A stretch of DNA of 44,877 nucleotides from a bacterium UBP15_UBA6099 (GTDB taxonomy: Bacteria > UBP15 > UBA6099). The stretch is from the NCBI GenBank assembly GCA_002435745.1, contig DIWT01000037.1, forward strand, positions 19,166 to 64,042. Direction: 5' to 3'. Position 1 is the stretch's first letter, and each line of letters starts with the position of its first letter. Shown in pieces: positions 24,529-34,378 of this stretch. The position numbers and the translations under genes are program-made. A model generated the notes under the pieces. It had not been told where the DNA came from and did not search any database. It saw only the letters and a list, made by a program, of their open reading frames with translations.

Positions 24529-25608
24529 ATGAAGTTTAGAACCGCGTTGTTGTGGGCGCTTGCCGCAGGCGCGCTGTTCGTTTTTGTGTTCAAGGTAAGA
24601 ACCGTTATCGGATATTTCGCTGCGGCGGGAGTATTAGCCTATCTGCTTGATCCCGCTGTTATGTGGCTGAGCAAACGCAGGATTCCCTTGTGGGCGGCTG
24701 CGCTCGGCTCGTTCGCGATTCTGGCGGGCTTGTTGACGTTAATTATCGCGCTTGCGGCTCCTCCCGCGATAAACCAGTTCAAAGAGCTTGGAGAGAGACT
24801 TCCGGAATATATCGAGTCCGCCGGGCCGACGTTCGAGCAGGCAAAAGCCGCTGTGAAAGCGGCCGACCTGCCCTTCGACGCGGAATCGATCGCAAAGGAC
24901 GCCGCAGAAAGCGTCAAAAATAAAGCCGCTGAGACTGCCGCGCAAATTCTTAAAAGCGTTTCGGGGTTCTTCGGCGCAATGGCGGCTCTTGTCATCATTC
25001 CCATTCTCCTTTTCTATTTTCTAGCCGACGGTCAGCGCCTTTGGAAAAGCGTCGTTCTATACATACCTCCGGCTTACCGCCCTGAATTCGAATCCGTAAT
25101 GTCGCGTATCAATACAGCCATCGGCGGCTTTATCCGGAGCCAGTTGAAGCTCTGTCTCATCATGGGAATCATGACAACCGTAACGATGATGATACCGTTC
25201 CCGAAATATGCGCTGATTTTTGGACTTATTGCGGGAATCACCGAGTTCATCCCTTATGTAGGGCCTATTTTGGCCCTGCTTGCTCCTTTGGCCATCGCGT
25301 GTTTCTCTCCTGTGTGGAAGCTGATTTACGTGCTTATAGCCTTCCTAGTTCTGCAATTCCTCGAAGGCAACGTTATCGCTCCCAAAGTTATAGGCAAAGA
25401 TGTCGGTTTGCACCCGGCGGTGATAATTTTCGCGCTGATGTGCGGTGGGCAGGTGGCTGGCCTTGCCGGAATGATAGCTGCCATCCCCGTCGCAGTGATA
25501 CTTAAAGTCCTATGGCAGTATTTCTATGTCGAGAAGTATCTGGCCATTGCGGAAGGCAAGCAAATGTCCAGTTCTGAGCAGGTTGTCAAACAGGCCGGAA
25601 ATGACTAG
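24529..25608 (+). CDS. AI-2E family transporter (PerM/YdiK-like membrane protein)
   Basis: 359 aa integral membrane protein with about eight hydrophobic segments. There is an N-terminal pair with AAGVLAYLLDPAV, a soluble loop (about 75-145) rich in Ala, Lys and Glu, and a C-terminal core with FGLIAGITEFIPYVGP, FLEGNVIAPKVIGKDVGLHP and GGQVAGLAGMIAAIPVA. These are the standard PF01594 signatures. Members act as permeases, some as Na+/H+ antiporters or autoinducer-2 exporters. I chose the ATG at 24529 (AGGAA 9 bp upstream) rather than 24499, which has no ribosome site. It is separated from the moeB-like gene by repeat R3. Confidence 0.88.
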   Translation: MKFRTALLWALAAGALFVFVFKVRTVIGYFAAAGVLAYLLDPAVMWLSKRRIPLWAAALGSFAILAGLLTLIIALAAPPAINQFKELGERLPEYIESAGPTFEQAKAAVKAADLPFDAESIAKDAAESVKNKAAETAAQILKSVSGFFGAMAALVIIPILLFYFLADGQRLWKSVVLYIPPAYRPEFESVMSRINTAIGGFIRSQLKLCLIMGIMTTVTMMIPFPKYALIFGLIAGITEFIPYVGPILALLAPLAIACFSPVWKLIYVLIAFLVLQFLEGNVIAPKVIGKDVGLHPAVIIFALMCGGQVAGLAGMIAAIPVAVILKVLWQYFYVEKYLAIAEGKQMSSSEQVVKQAGND

Positions 25609-25772
25609 CAAAAAGAATTATTGGAAGAAATCAGGGACATATCGATTATTATAAATATGCTTTGTTTTATTATGTTTATCTTTCTTTTTAACCAGTGAAA
25701 ACAATGTTTTGGCCAAGCTGAAAAACAATTGACATGAAAGCGTCGAAAACATGGCCACGAAACGCAATAGCG

Positions 25773-26252
25773 TTACGTTAACGATTTAAGGTCTTCTGCT
25801 TCGACTTCAGAGAAAATCTTGTCCGCATCCAGAATGATGATCAGGCTGTCGTGTTTCCTCGCCACTCCGCGAATGAATTTGTTGTCCATTCCCGCCTTGC
25901 CGATGCGAGGGACACCGCCGATGTTTTCAGGCTCTATCTGAAAGACTTCTTTTACGGAATCCACTATCATTCCGACAATTAGGCCGTTGTCGAGTTCGAC
26001 GAGTATGATGCGTGTTTCCTTGGTGTGTTCTTTCTGTGGCATGCCGAATCTTTTTCGGAGGTCCACAACAGGAATAATAACGCCCCTGAGATTGAAGACG
26101 CCTTCGAGAAAATCCGGCATTCCGGGAATAGTTGTCGTTTCCTTAACGCGTTCCACGCTGTTGACTCTCATCACATCGACGGCAAAGAGTTCTCGGTCGA
26201 TTGTGAAGCTGACGAACTGGTGGTTATTGGTTGATTTTTTTAATTTTTCCAT
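25773..26252 (-). CDS. cheW: CheW chemotaxis coupling protein
   Basis: 159 aa single CheW domain: FVSFTIDRELFAVDVMRV, TTIPGMPDFLEGVFNLRG, IPVVDLRKRFGM and GMIVDSVKEVFQI are all standard. CheW bridges methyl-accepting receptors to the CheA kinase at the inner membrane and so controls flagellar rotation. The open frame continues upstream to a TTG at 26399, but the ATG at 26252 gives the normal CheW length. A GGAGG lies 14 bp upstream of it, slightly far. It stands last in a minus-strand row after flagellin and the giant FN3 protein, and no cheA or receptor gene lies in the window. The 164-bp gap after it is AT-rich, with nothing recognisable. Confidence 0.92.
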   Translation of the reverse strand: MEKLKKSTNNHQFVSFTIDRELFAVDVMRVNSVERVKETTTIPGMPDFLEGVFNLRGVIIPVVDLRKRFGMPQKEHTKETRIILVELDNGLIVGMIVDSVKEVFQIEPENIGGVPRIGKAGMDNKFIRGVARKHDSLIIILDADKIFSEVEAEDLKSLT

Positions 26253-26402
26253 TAGAGGAAAAACGACCTCCGGCAGAAGTGTGCGGAGCGCGGCGTTGAG
26301 CGCTCGCGTCGTGATGCGCGGGCGTGCGCTAAAAACTGCCTGAACCGCATGTTTATTTTGTTCGCGACGCAAACTAAGCGGCGATTGCTCTTCTTTCAAG
26401 CC

Positions 26403-29400
26403 TTACGGCGCGCACTGGGCGGGATTCGCCTCGGCATTCCTTGAAAAATTAGTTTTCAGGACAAAGAAGTCCTTTATATCCACTATGCAGTCGCCGTTGA
26501 AGTCGGCGGTCTCCGTAAAGCCCGTATCGCCGCATTCCAGCCCATAGTTGACTTTGATGGCGCGAAAATCGTGCATATCCACAATGCCGTCGCAGTTGGA
26601 ATCCGCTATGGAAGGCCCGCCGGGGCCTATCGGCTGCGGCGCGGGGTCAAGAAGCGTAAATCCGCTCGACGCCAGCGTCAAGTTCGACTTCAGGTCGAGA
26701 TATGCCACTCCCCCGGAGAACGGCGTGGTGTATGGATAACCCGTTCCTTCTTCAACCACCAGCCTGACTTTGAATAGGTCGGACGGGGTGGCTGATTCAT
26801 ATACGATGGTGAAAGAGCCGTTTGAAGATGTATAACCTGTGGCGACAACAGTGTTCGGCAACTTCACTAGTTGCATTTCGAGGCAGGCGACTCCGACAAG
26901 CGCGTATCCGCTGGATGTCTGCTGCTCGACATCCCTCACAAGCAGCGCGCTTGTCACTCCTTTGGTTCCGTAAATGCCGACAGCCGGGGAGGAAGCTTCG
27001 CTTAGCTGCGCCGCGCCGTCCACCGCTTCCACGTAATATGTGTACTGAGTTCCCGGCGTCAGGCCGGAATCCGCGTAGAACGGGGCCGGTATTAGAGATG
27101 TGTTGAGTTTCTCCGCCTCCTCGGCCACGCAGTCGGCTGAGCGGTAGATATTGTATCCCGCAAGGTCGCCCGCAATCAGAGATCCGTCCGAGTTTGTCGT
27201 CGGCGCCGTCCACGATATGGAGGAGGATGTCCCGCTGCCCGTCATAACCACCGAAAGGCCCGTCGGCGGCGACGGCGGGAAATCCGGCACAACGCCGGGC
27301 GTCCCCACCGCTTCGTTGGAGTATCCGCTTATGTTCGGCGGGTCGGAGCTGTCGATTGATTCGAGCACATAGTAATATGAGATTCCGTTCGTCACGTTGG
27401 TGTCGAGATATTCAAGCGTGTTCGGCGGAATTATTTCCGGCGTCAGCCTGCCGTACATCGAGCCGGAAACGAAGCTGCGGTACAGATAATAACCCTGCAA
27501 GTCCGTAAGCGGCGTGAAGTCCTCGTTGAAGAAAGGTTTCGTCCATCTGACAAGGACTTGGCCGTCTCTTGAAACCGCGTTCACGCTCTCCGGGGGCAGC
27601 GGAATCGCGTCGTCCGCGTTTCTAGGCGTTGCCGACACTTGCGACGACGGAACGCTCTGGTTGCCGGCGTTGTCCACTGCGACGACCGCATAGAAATAGG
27701 TTGTTCCCTCGATAAGTTGGTAAGAATCCGCATATGAAGTGGCCGAGGGCGGGATGAGTCCGTTTATGACGCCGTCCACCTGATTGGGCGTGGTATCGTA
27801 AATGCCTGAGAACGTGCCTCGAACAACATTGTAGCCCGCGAGGTCGGTCAGCGGCGCTCCGCTCGAACTCGTCGTCGGAGCCGTCCATGTCACCGTCACA
27901 TATTCATTGCCCGGCGTCGGAGACGCGTCGCCCGCTATGGCCGAAATCCCCGTAGGCTCGTCCGGCGGCCACAAGTCTTGGAACCGGATATGTTTCTTCA
28001 CAGAGTTCGTGTCTTCGTTAAGGTTGGACGAGCTGTCTCTAGCCCGGACGATGAAATACACGTACTCGTTGTGTCGCAGCCCGGTCACAATGTGGCTGGA
28101 TGTCCCTGTCACCGTGTAGTGCGGGACGGACATGTTGAACCCGTTCGTGGTGGATGCCTGATAGATATTGTAGTAAACCGGTTCGGAGCGGTCGGAGGCC
28201 GCCGTCCATTCCAGTTTCACCGCTCCGTTTTCGTCGTAAATCGACAACTTGCTGATTCCCGCGAAAGCCGGAGCCGTCCGGTCTGTGGGGGTTGCGGAGA
28301 ATTCGAGCGCCGCCGTGCTTGTCTCATTCGCGTACACGCTGGAGTCCATTGCGGTGACGACGATGTGCACCGGCTCGTCGTCGTCAAGCCCGGTCAGGTG
28401 ATATGCGGTCGTTGCGGCCGCCTGTCGATCCGGCGGAGCGTTAAACACCTGTCCTCCGGGAGTGTCGGACAGATACACGTTGTAATACACCGGAGTCGAG
28501 CGGTCCGTCGCCGCCGACCATGACAGCACAAGCTCTCCGCCCACAGTCGAGTCCACGGCGCTCTGCAGACCCGTCCATGTCGGCGGCGTCTGGTCGGTCG
28601 GCGTCGCCGACAGCGTTGCCGTGTTGGTTTCGAGGTTCGATCTGCCGTCTTTGGCGCGCACCCCGAAGTAGTATGTCGTCCCGTTCGTAAGTGACGTCAC
28701 ACTGTATGCCAGCGCCTGCGTCGAGGCGTAAAGAGATGATGAGTTGAACAGCACGGCGGGCGCAGAGCTTGTCGATTTGTATATGTTGTACACGATGGGC
28801 GTCGTCGGATCCGTCGCGGCGTTCCATTCCAGCCTTACTTCTCCGCCCTTCTTCGTGTCGGCGGCCGTTTGCAATCCGGCGAAGACGGGCGGCGCGAAGT
28901 CATTCGGAACCGCTCCCTTGACCACGTTGTTGGTTTCCGTGTTTCCGAACGCGTCTCTGGCGCGGACAATGAAATAAGTGTAAACCCCGTTTGTAAGACC
29001 TGAGACTGTTGCGGCCGCGCCGGTGGCCGTCTGCTTCACACCGCCCGCGATTATTGTCGCCGGCGTCGAGCTTGTGCTGTAATAAATGTTGTATCCCACC
29101 GGAGGCGAATTGTCCGTCGCCGGCGTCCACGTGAGATTTATCGCTCCGTATGTCTGCGCGTCGGTCGCCGTTTTCGCGCCGTCGAACAAAGGCGCGGACG
29201 TGTCAACCGGCGTCGCCGTCCTGACCACCGCGTTGGCGTCCGCGTTGCCGTAGTTGTCTCTGGCCCTCACCGAGAACGAGTGGATGACTCCGTTGGTCAG
29301 GCCGGTCATAGTGTATGGGCGCGTGGAAACGATTACGGTCGGCGTCGAGTAGTTTATCGGGTCGCCCCCCGTCGAGTAGTAGATCAGATATTTTATCGGC

Positions 29401-32384
29401 GTCGACTGGTCGGTCGCGGGAGTCCAGTCAAGTTGAACCGCCCCTCCGGCTCCCGTGTTCGCCGCGCTTGTCAATCCAGCAAACACCGGCGGCGTCGAAT
29501 CCGTCGGCGTCGCAAAAAGCTCTTCTGTGTTGACGCTTGATACCCCGCCCGAATCCACCGCTCTCACGACCACATAGTATGCGGTTCCGTCGACAAGCCC
29601 CGTTATCGACGCGCTCAGACCCTGCGTCGATGTTTTCGGCGTGGAGAAGTTCTGGCCTCCCGCTGTGGTCGCCACGTACACGTTGTAAGTTATGGGAGCC
29701 GACGGATCGGCCGCAGCCGACCACGAGGCAGTCAGCGTCCCGCCCGTCCCTGCGTCCGCTAGCCCTTCAATCCCCGCGAACACCGGCGCCACTCCGTCGT
29801 TCGGCTTGGCCGATCTGTTCACCGTGTTCTTCTCTTCCCTATTGCCGGGGTCCATCGCTCGAACTACGAAGTAATACGTCGTCCCGTTCTCTAGTCCGGT
29901 CACGATCACTCCCGTCGCGTTCTCCGTCGTGTATGCGGGCGTGGCGAACACCGTCACCGTCTGTGTGGCCATGTAAATGTTGTACGTTATCGGAGCCGAA
30001 TCGTCCGTCGCCGCCGTCCATGACAGTTGAATCTCGCCGCCGCTTCCGGTGGCCGCTGCCGACGCAAGCCCGGCGAACACAGGGTTCGCGCCGTCCGTCG
30101 GCACGCACTTCGTGTATCCTCCGATGCTCGCGTCCGGGAATATCGCCGCCTCGGAGCCGCCGTAGTTGCCGGCGGCGTCCATCGCCTTGGCCACGAAGAA
30201 ATACTCCTGCCCCATCGTCAGCCCTTCGACGTCGTGCCTCGTCACGTCCTCGCCCTGCGTGTATGGCGGAGACACGAAGTCGAAGTGCGCCTCGCCGTAT
30301 TCCGTAGCGGTGAAAACCTCGTATGTTATCGGGAACGAGTTGTCCAGCGCCGCCTGCCAGCCCACCTGTATCGTGTCGCCTTCCCCAGTGTCGAGACAGA
30401 AGTTCACTCCCTCGAACACAGGCGGTATCGCGTCTGTGGGCGTCACTGTGAACTCCACAGTGTTGGTTTCCCGGTTCCCCTCTTTGTCCTCTGCTCGGAC
30501 GGCGAACGTGTAGGCAACGTTATTGGTCAGGCCGGAAACAACCGCCTCTTCGGCTGTGGTCACGAAAATCTGCGGATTGTCGTAGTCGAGGATGGCGCCG
30601 CCTTGATTGTAAAAAATGTAATACTTTATGGGTTGCGAATTGTCCGTCGCCGCCGTCCAAGTCAGTTGAACCGAAGCCCCGCTTTCCATGTCGGCGGCGG
30701 CTCCGAGGCCGGCGAACGTCGGGTCTACTGAGTCCGTCGGCGTGACGCTCAGTTCGACGGCGTTTCCGTCGTTAAGCCCGCCTTTGTCTCTCGCCCTCAC
30801 CGCAAAATAATACGGGATGTTGTTCTGCATGCCGGTCACTGTGTATGTGGTGACGCCCGACGTGGAAAATGTCGGGTGGGACCAGTTATATGCGCCGGAG
30901 GCTCCAGCCGCGAATATGTCGTATGTTATCGGGTGCGGCGGGCTGGTGTTGTCCGTCGCAGCAGCCCACGTCAGCGTCGCTTCCCCGCCCTGCCCCGTGT
31001 CGACCGCCGTTGAGATGCCCGCGAACGCCGGGGCCTCCCCGTCCGTAAGCGTCACCGTCACATAGTTTGTGTTCTCATCCTCGTTGGCGAGCGGGGACGA
31101 GTCAGCAGCTCGCACTATGAAGTATATCATCTCCCCGTATAGTAGCGCGGGGTCCGTTATCTCCACCGATCCGGAGTCCGTTGTGGTTGCGAAAGGCGTT
31201 CCTAAATCGAACTCTTCCGGATCCAGCGCGGCATAGATGTTATATGTTATCGGCGGGTTCGCGTCTGTCGCCGCATCCCATTCGAGAATCACCCCGGGAT
31301 CCGGCGCATTCTCCGCGTCCGTCGCGGCCGTCACCCCCCCGAACAACGGCGGGTATGTGTCAGCATCCGCTATGAACGTCAGCGAATTGTCGTCGTTGTA
31401 CTGCAATAAATACGGGCCTTCGTCCGCCGGTCCCGGCACGATCGACACAAGCCCCTTCGGCCCCTGCGCCAGAAACACCAGCGGCGTTCCGCTTATCTCC
31501 TCGAACTGGGGGTTTACCGCGTAAAGCGTTCTCTGCGTCGTAGACACCATGTACAGGTTCTTCGTCAACGGGTGATACGCTATATCGTTGATGTTCGACA
31601 CTCCCGATGGGCTGACTACCTGAATCGCCTCGTTCAGGTCTCCGTCAATCACCGTCACCACGCCCGCAGGATGCATCACGTAAATCAGGTTGTCCTCTTC
31701 GTTCACCACTATCTTGTCCGGCGACGAAAAAACCTGAATCCGCACTATGAAGTTGTTCGTCGTTCCATTGTATATGTAAACTTCGCCCCGGATGTTGTCG
31801 GACACATATATCTTGCCGGTAGTCTCGTTTACGGCCACCCCCCGCGGCGAGGTCAACTCGTTTCCCATCAGCGTCGCGACGGTTGCGTAGGTGTCCGCGT
31901 TCATCACCGTCACCAGAGAAGAGCCGGGCCGCGCCACGTACACCCTCTTGGCCGCCGTGTTCACCGCTATTCCCCTCGGAGACCCGCCCATCGATATCGG
32001 AGCTTCCATCAGCCCCGTGTTTATGTCGTAGATATATAGTTTCAGATCGTTCAGCCCCGTAATGAACGCCTTGGGGGAAACCGGGTCGTTATACACCGCC
32101 ACTTCCCATGGATACGAGCCGGAGCCGGTGTCGATGTAATCGACTGAGGGCGGGTCGAACTCCATTCGCACAAGCCTGCTGCTTGCCGGGAGCGTCAAGA
32201 AAGCCTGTCCCACTCCGCCGTCGTCATACATCGCCCCGTCGTTGACCGTCCCCGTCAAAGAGCCGGCCGGTCCCACTTCTGTCACTTCGGCGAGCGCCGG
32301 AACGACTGCGGCCAGAATAACCGCGACCGCGCTTATGGCCGCAGCTCGGAAACGCCTTGCTGTTTTTAGGTTGCGGAAAATCAA
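26403..32384 (-). CDS. Giant secreted protein: beta-propeller, about 14 FN3 domains, dockerin
   Basis: 1,993 aa. A signal peptide (about 1-32) is followed by a YVTN/NHL-like beta-propeller (about 85-345; repeats such as SPRGIAVNTAAKRVYVA and SPRGVAVNETTGKIYVS). About 14 fibronectin type III domains of roughly 100 aa follow. The first eleven share a motif like FAGL..A.D...GG...L.W.AATD and P(I/V).YNIY. The last three are a different subtype (DLAGYNVVRG). Then comes a carboxypeptidase-regulatory-like stretch and a C-terminal type I dockerin with two calcium loops (DSNCDGIVDMHDF and DFNGDCIVDIKDF). The only plausible start is a TTG at 32384, backed by AAGGAAAAAGGA. It is probably an extracellular adhesion or scaffold protein; no cohesin partner is visible here. 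Confidence 0.88.
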   Translation of the reverse strand: MIFRNLKTARRFRAAAISAVAVILAAVVPALAEVTEVGPAGSLTGTVNDGAMYDDGGVGQAFLTLPASSRLVRMEFDPPSVDYIDTGSGSYPWEVAVYNDPVSPKAFITGLNDLKLYIYDINTGLMEAPISMGGSPRGIAVNTAAKRVYVARPGSSLVTVMNADTYATVATLMGNELTSPRGVAVNETTGKIYVSDNIRGEVYIYNGTTNNFIVRIQVFSSPDKIVVNEEDNLIYVMHPAGVVTVIDGDLNEAIQVVSPSGVSNINDIAYHPLTKNLYMVSTTQRTLYAVNPQFEEISGTPLVFLAQGPKGLVSIVPGPADEGPYLLQYNDDNSLTFIADADTYPPLFGGVTAATDAENAPDPGVILEWDAATDANPPITYNIYAALDPEEFDLGTPFATTTDSGSVEITDPALLYGEMIYFIVRAADSSPLANEDENTNYVTVTLTDGEAPAFAGISTAVDTGQGGEATLTWAAATDNTSPPHPITYDIFAAGASGAYNWSHPTFSTSGVTTYTVTGMQNNIPYYFAVRARDKGGLNDGNAVELSVTPTDSVDPTFAGLGAAADMESGASVQLTWTAATDNSQPIKYYIFYNQGGAILDYDNPQIFVTTAEEAVVSGLTNNVAYTFAVRAEDKEGNRETNTVEFTVTPTDAIPPVFEGVNFCLDTGEGDTIQVGWQAALDNSFPITYEVFTATEYGEAHFDFVSPPYTQGEDVTRHDVEGLTMGQEYFFVAKAMDAAGNYGGSEAAIFPDASIGGYTKCVPTDGANPVFAGLASAAATGSGGEIQLSWTAATDDSAPITYNIYMATQTVTVFATPAYTTENATGVIVTGLENGTTYYFVVRAMDPGNREEKNTVNRSAKPNDGVAPVFAGIEGLADAGTGGTLTASWSAAADPSAPITYNVYVATTAGGQNFSTPKTSTQGLSASITGLVDGTAYYVVVRAVDSGGVSSVNTEELFATPTDSTPPVFAGLTSAANTGAGGAVQLDWTPATDQSTPIKYLIYYSTGGDPINYSTPTVIVSTRPYTMTGLTNGVIHSFSVRARDNYGNADANAVVRTATPVDTSAPLFDGAKTATDAQTYGAINLTWTPATDNSPPVGYNIYYSTSSTPATIIAGGVKQTATGAAATVSGLTNGVYTYFIVRARDAFGNTETNNVVKGAVPNDFAPPVFAGLQTAADTKKGGEVRLEWNAATDPTTPIVYNIYKSTSSAPAVLFNSSSLYASTQALAYSVTSLTNGTTYYFGVRAKDGRSNLETNTATLSATPTDQTPPTWTGLQSAVDSTVGGELVLSWSAATDRSTPVYYNVYLSDTPGGQVFNAPPDRQAAATTAYHLTGLDDDEPVHIVVTAMDSSVYANETSTAALEFSATPTDRTAPAFAGISKLSIYDENGAVKLEWTAASDRSEPVYYNIYQASTTNGFNMSVPHYTVTGTSSHIVTGLRHNEYVYFIVRARDSSSNLNEDTNSVKKHIRFQDLWPPDEPTGISAIAGDASPTPGNEYVTVTWTAPTTSSSGAPLTDLAGYNVVRGTFSGIYDTTPNQVDGVINGLIPPSATSYADSYQLIEGTTYFYAVVAVDNAGNQSVPSSQVSATPRNADDAIPLPPESVNAVSRDGQVLVRWTKPFFNEDFTPLTDLQGYYLYRSFVSGSMYGRLTPEIIPPNTLEYLDTNVTNGISYYYVLESIDSSDPPNISGYSNEAVGTPGVVPDFPPSPPTGLSVVMTGSGTSSSISWTAPTTNSDGSLIAGDLAGYNIYRSADCVAEEAEKLNTSLIPAPFYADSGLTPGTQYTYYVEAVDGAAQLSEASSPAVGIYGTKGVTSALLVRDVEQQTSSGYALVGVACLEMQLVKLPNTVVATGYTSSNGSFTIVYESATPSDLFKVRLVVEEGTGYPYTTPFSGGVAYLDLKSNLTLASSGFTLLDPAPQPIGPGGPSIADSNCDGIVDMHDFRAIKVNYGLECGDTGFTETADFNGDCIVDIKDFFVLKTNFSRNAEANPAQCAP

Positions 32385-32424
32385 GTCCTTTTTCCTTTCG
32401 CGCGCGGCGAGTTCGCCGGCGGCT

Positions 32425-32604
32425 TAACCCGCATTTTTCACCAATGCGGGTTGAAATCGAAGAAAGGCGTGAGATACGAAACGAATCGAGCGAGAACGAG
32501 GGAGCATGCTATTTCGTATGCGACCAAGTTCGAGTCGATGATTCAACGGTGTAAATCGTCCTTTGTTCGATTTCCCGGATTTTTCTCGTGAAAAATTCGG
32601 GTTA
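32425..32604 (+). repeat. ~180-bp repeat, copy R1
   Basis: Begins with the palindrome AACCCGCA/TGCGGGTT (32426-32452) and ends with a hairpin CCCGGAT...ATTCGGG (32574-32601). An inner ATACGAAA/TTTCGTAT pair and the phrase GTTCGAGTCGATGATTCAAC lie between. TTAA flanks both ends. It shares most of its sequence with copy R2 at 32861-33042. R1 lies directly upstream of the giant FN3 gene start, in the 32385-33062 gap; 32605-32860 holds no recognisable gene. Confidence 0.85.
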
Positions 32605-32860
32605 ATCCCGCTCGGTTCTCCCCTTTGCGCCTGACCGGGCTGTCTTCGGCTTCCTCATAAAGCGCCCATACGCAAACCCGCCGACTGTCCCGGGTTTGTC
32701 CCGCGCCGATACAGCGCCTCTTTTCCGACTATTAAATTATAACATATTGAATTGCTTCTGATGAATAATTTTATTAAATGTCAAATCCTTAAACGCCGCT
32801 CAACCGGAGAACCGGGCTTGTGTTGTCATAATCCTGTCGCCGTCATTCGGGAGAAAACCC

Positions 32861-33042
32861 TAACCCGCATTTTTCACCAATGCGGGTTGAAATCGAAGAA
32901 AGGGATGAGATACGAGGCGAATCGAGCGAGAACTAGGGAGCATACTGTTTCGTATGTGACGGCAGTTCGAGTCGATGATTCAACGACGTAGATCGCCCTT
33001 TATTCGATTTCTCGGATTTTTCTCGTGAAAAATCCGTGCTAA
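32861..33042 (+). repeat. ~180-bp repeat, copy R2
   Basis: Same palindromic start (TAACCCGCATTTTTCACC, then AATGCGGGTT), same inner phrase GAGTCGATGATTCAACG and same closing hairpin GATTTTTC/GAAAAATC (33015-33034) as R1. It ends 20 bp from the flagellin stop codon, so it could act as the 3' end of the flagellin transcript, but there is no clear U-run. Confidence 0.85.
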
Positions 33043-33062
33043 GTCGCGCCCTGCTCCAGCCG

Positions 33063-34355
33063 TCAACCGACTTTGCTTCCCACGCTTTGCAGCGTCATTC
33101 CCACCAAGTCCAGAGCCGACTTGCCGCTCATGTTCGCTATCTTTGTCGCGTCTATTCCTGTCTGGCTTAATAACTGGCTCTTCGTGTAGTCCACAATTTC
33201 TCTTGCCATATCCGTGTCTTCTATCCTAGACCTGCTGGCCTCGACGTTTATCACCTCGGCCATGTTGTCGTTGATAATATGCTGGATGCGGTTAATCATC
33301 GTTCCCGTGTCGGCGCGCCTGTTATTAAGACTGTCCAGAGCGTTGTCCAGAGAATTGATCGAGGCCTGCGCAAGCGCTGTCGAAGTGAACGAGGCCGACA
33401 CGCCGAGCGCAAATGAGGACACCTCGAACATCCCCAGTCTCACCACCTGCGTGTTCTCGTCGTTGTCCGCCCCTATCTGCCCTCTGTCCTTTTCTTCCGG
33501 GTCGACCGCAGGCTCGTTGAAGAAAAGCCCGTATTTTTTCGGTATGGGCTGCTCGTTGTCTATGATGATCGTCCACTGCCCCGGAGCCGGGTCGGTAATA
33601 GTGAAACTCTCTTCGTCCCATCCTCCTGAGCCTGCATATCCCGCCCAGCCTGAATAGTTCACGGACGTCGCGCTTGTTATCACAGGCGCCGAAACGGTTC
33701 CGCCGCCGCCAAGAAAATCGCTTACTCCGGGCGCCCCATACGTAGCGTACAAGTATCCAAACGCCTCCGTCCCGTCGGGGGAAAGCAGGTTAAAGTCCGG
33801 AAACGCCGCCGCCCCGTCATACCACGCTCCAAATATCTCCACCACCCCGGCGACAGCCATCGACGCCAGATCGACGGATATGTACGTTTGTCCGGGATGC
33901 ACGAGAGCGCCGAATCCGCCCGGAACCTCGCTGAAACTCGGCCCGAATACTCTCACTCCATTAAATTTTACCGTCGCGTTGATTTGGTTTATCTGATTTA
34001 CCAGCGTGCCGGCTTCGGCCTGCAGCTTCTGCCTGTCGTCCGCCGTGAGCGTAGCCTCGTTCGCCGCTCGCACCGCCAGTTCGCGTATCCTGTTGATGCA
34101 GTCGTTTATCTCGGCCATCGCCGAGTCTCTCAACTGCAGGAAGCTGATGCAGTCCTGCGCGTTCTCGTTGGCTGTCGTCAGCCCTCCCGTCCGCGCTTTC
34201 ATAGATGTCAATATCGCAAGTCCGCTCGGATCGTCCGCCCCCCGGTTCACCTGCAGCCCGGAAGACAGCTTTTCGGCCCCTCCGTTCAACTTGAGACCTG
34301 TCGCCCTCAGTTGATTGTTGCCTATCATAGAGCTGATGTTCGTGTTTACACGCAT
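33063..34355 (-). CDS. fliC: Flagellin with an unusual central domain
   Basis: 430 aa. The N-terminal D0/D1 helices (1-140: RVNTNISSM, LKLNGGAEKLSSGLQVNRGADDPSGLAI in sequence) and the C-terminal D1/D0 helices (about 325-430, ending IANMSGKSALDLVGMTLQSVG) are canonical. The central part (about 145-300) is not like common D2/D3 inserts. It contains LLSPDGTEAFGYLY and FTITDPAPGQWTIIIDNEQP, phrases that recall the P-domain or bacterial pre-peptidase C-terminal fold. A perfect AGGAGG precedes the ATG. It is exported by the flagellar type III apparatus and forms the filament. It lies upstream of the giant FN3 gene and cheW on the same strand. Confidence 0.93.
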   Translation of the reverse strand: MRVNTNISSMIGNNQLRATGLKLNGGAEKLSSGLQVNRGADDPSGLAILTSMKARTGGLTTANENAQDCISFLQLRDSAMAEINDCINRIRELAVRAANEATLTADDRQKLQAEAGTLVNQINQINATVKFNGVRVFGPSFSEVPGGFGALVHPGQTYISVDLASMAVAGVVEIFGAWYDGAAAFPDFNLLSPDGTEAFGYLYATYGAPGVSDFLGGGGTVSAPVITSATSVNYSGWAGYAGSGGWDEESFTITDPAPGQWTIIIDNEQPIPKKYGLFFNEPAVDPEEKDRGQIGADNDENTQVVRLGMFEVSSFALGVSASFTSTALAQASINSLDNALDSLNNRRADTGTMINRIQHIINDNMAEVINVEASRSRIEDTDMAREIVDYTKSQLLSQTGIDATKIANMSGKSALDLVGMTLQSVGSKVG

Positions 34356-34378
34356 CTCATTTCCTCCTGATTCTGTCG

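Noticed and set aside
26403..32384. Regularly spaced similar DNA segments, considered as a CRISPR-like or tandem repeat array
   Set aside because: The spacing (about 300 bp) and sequence follow FN3 domains in one long open frame.
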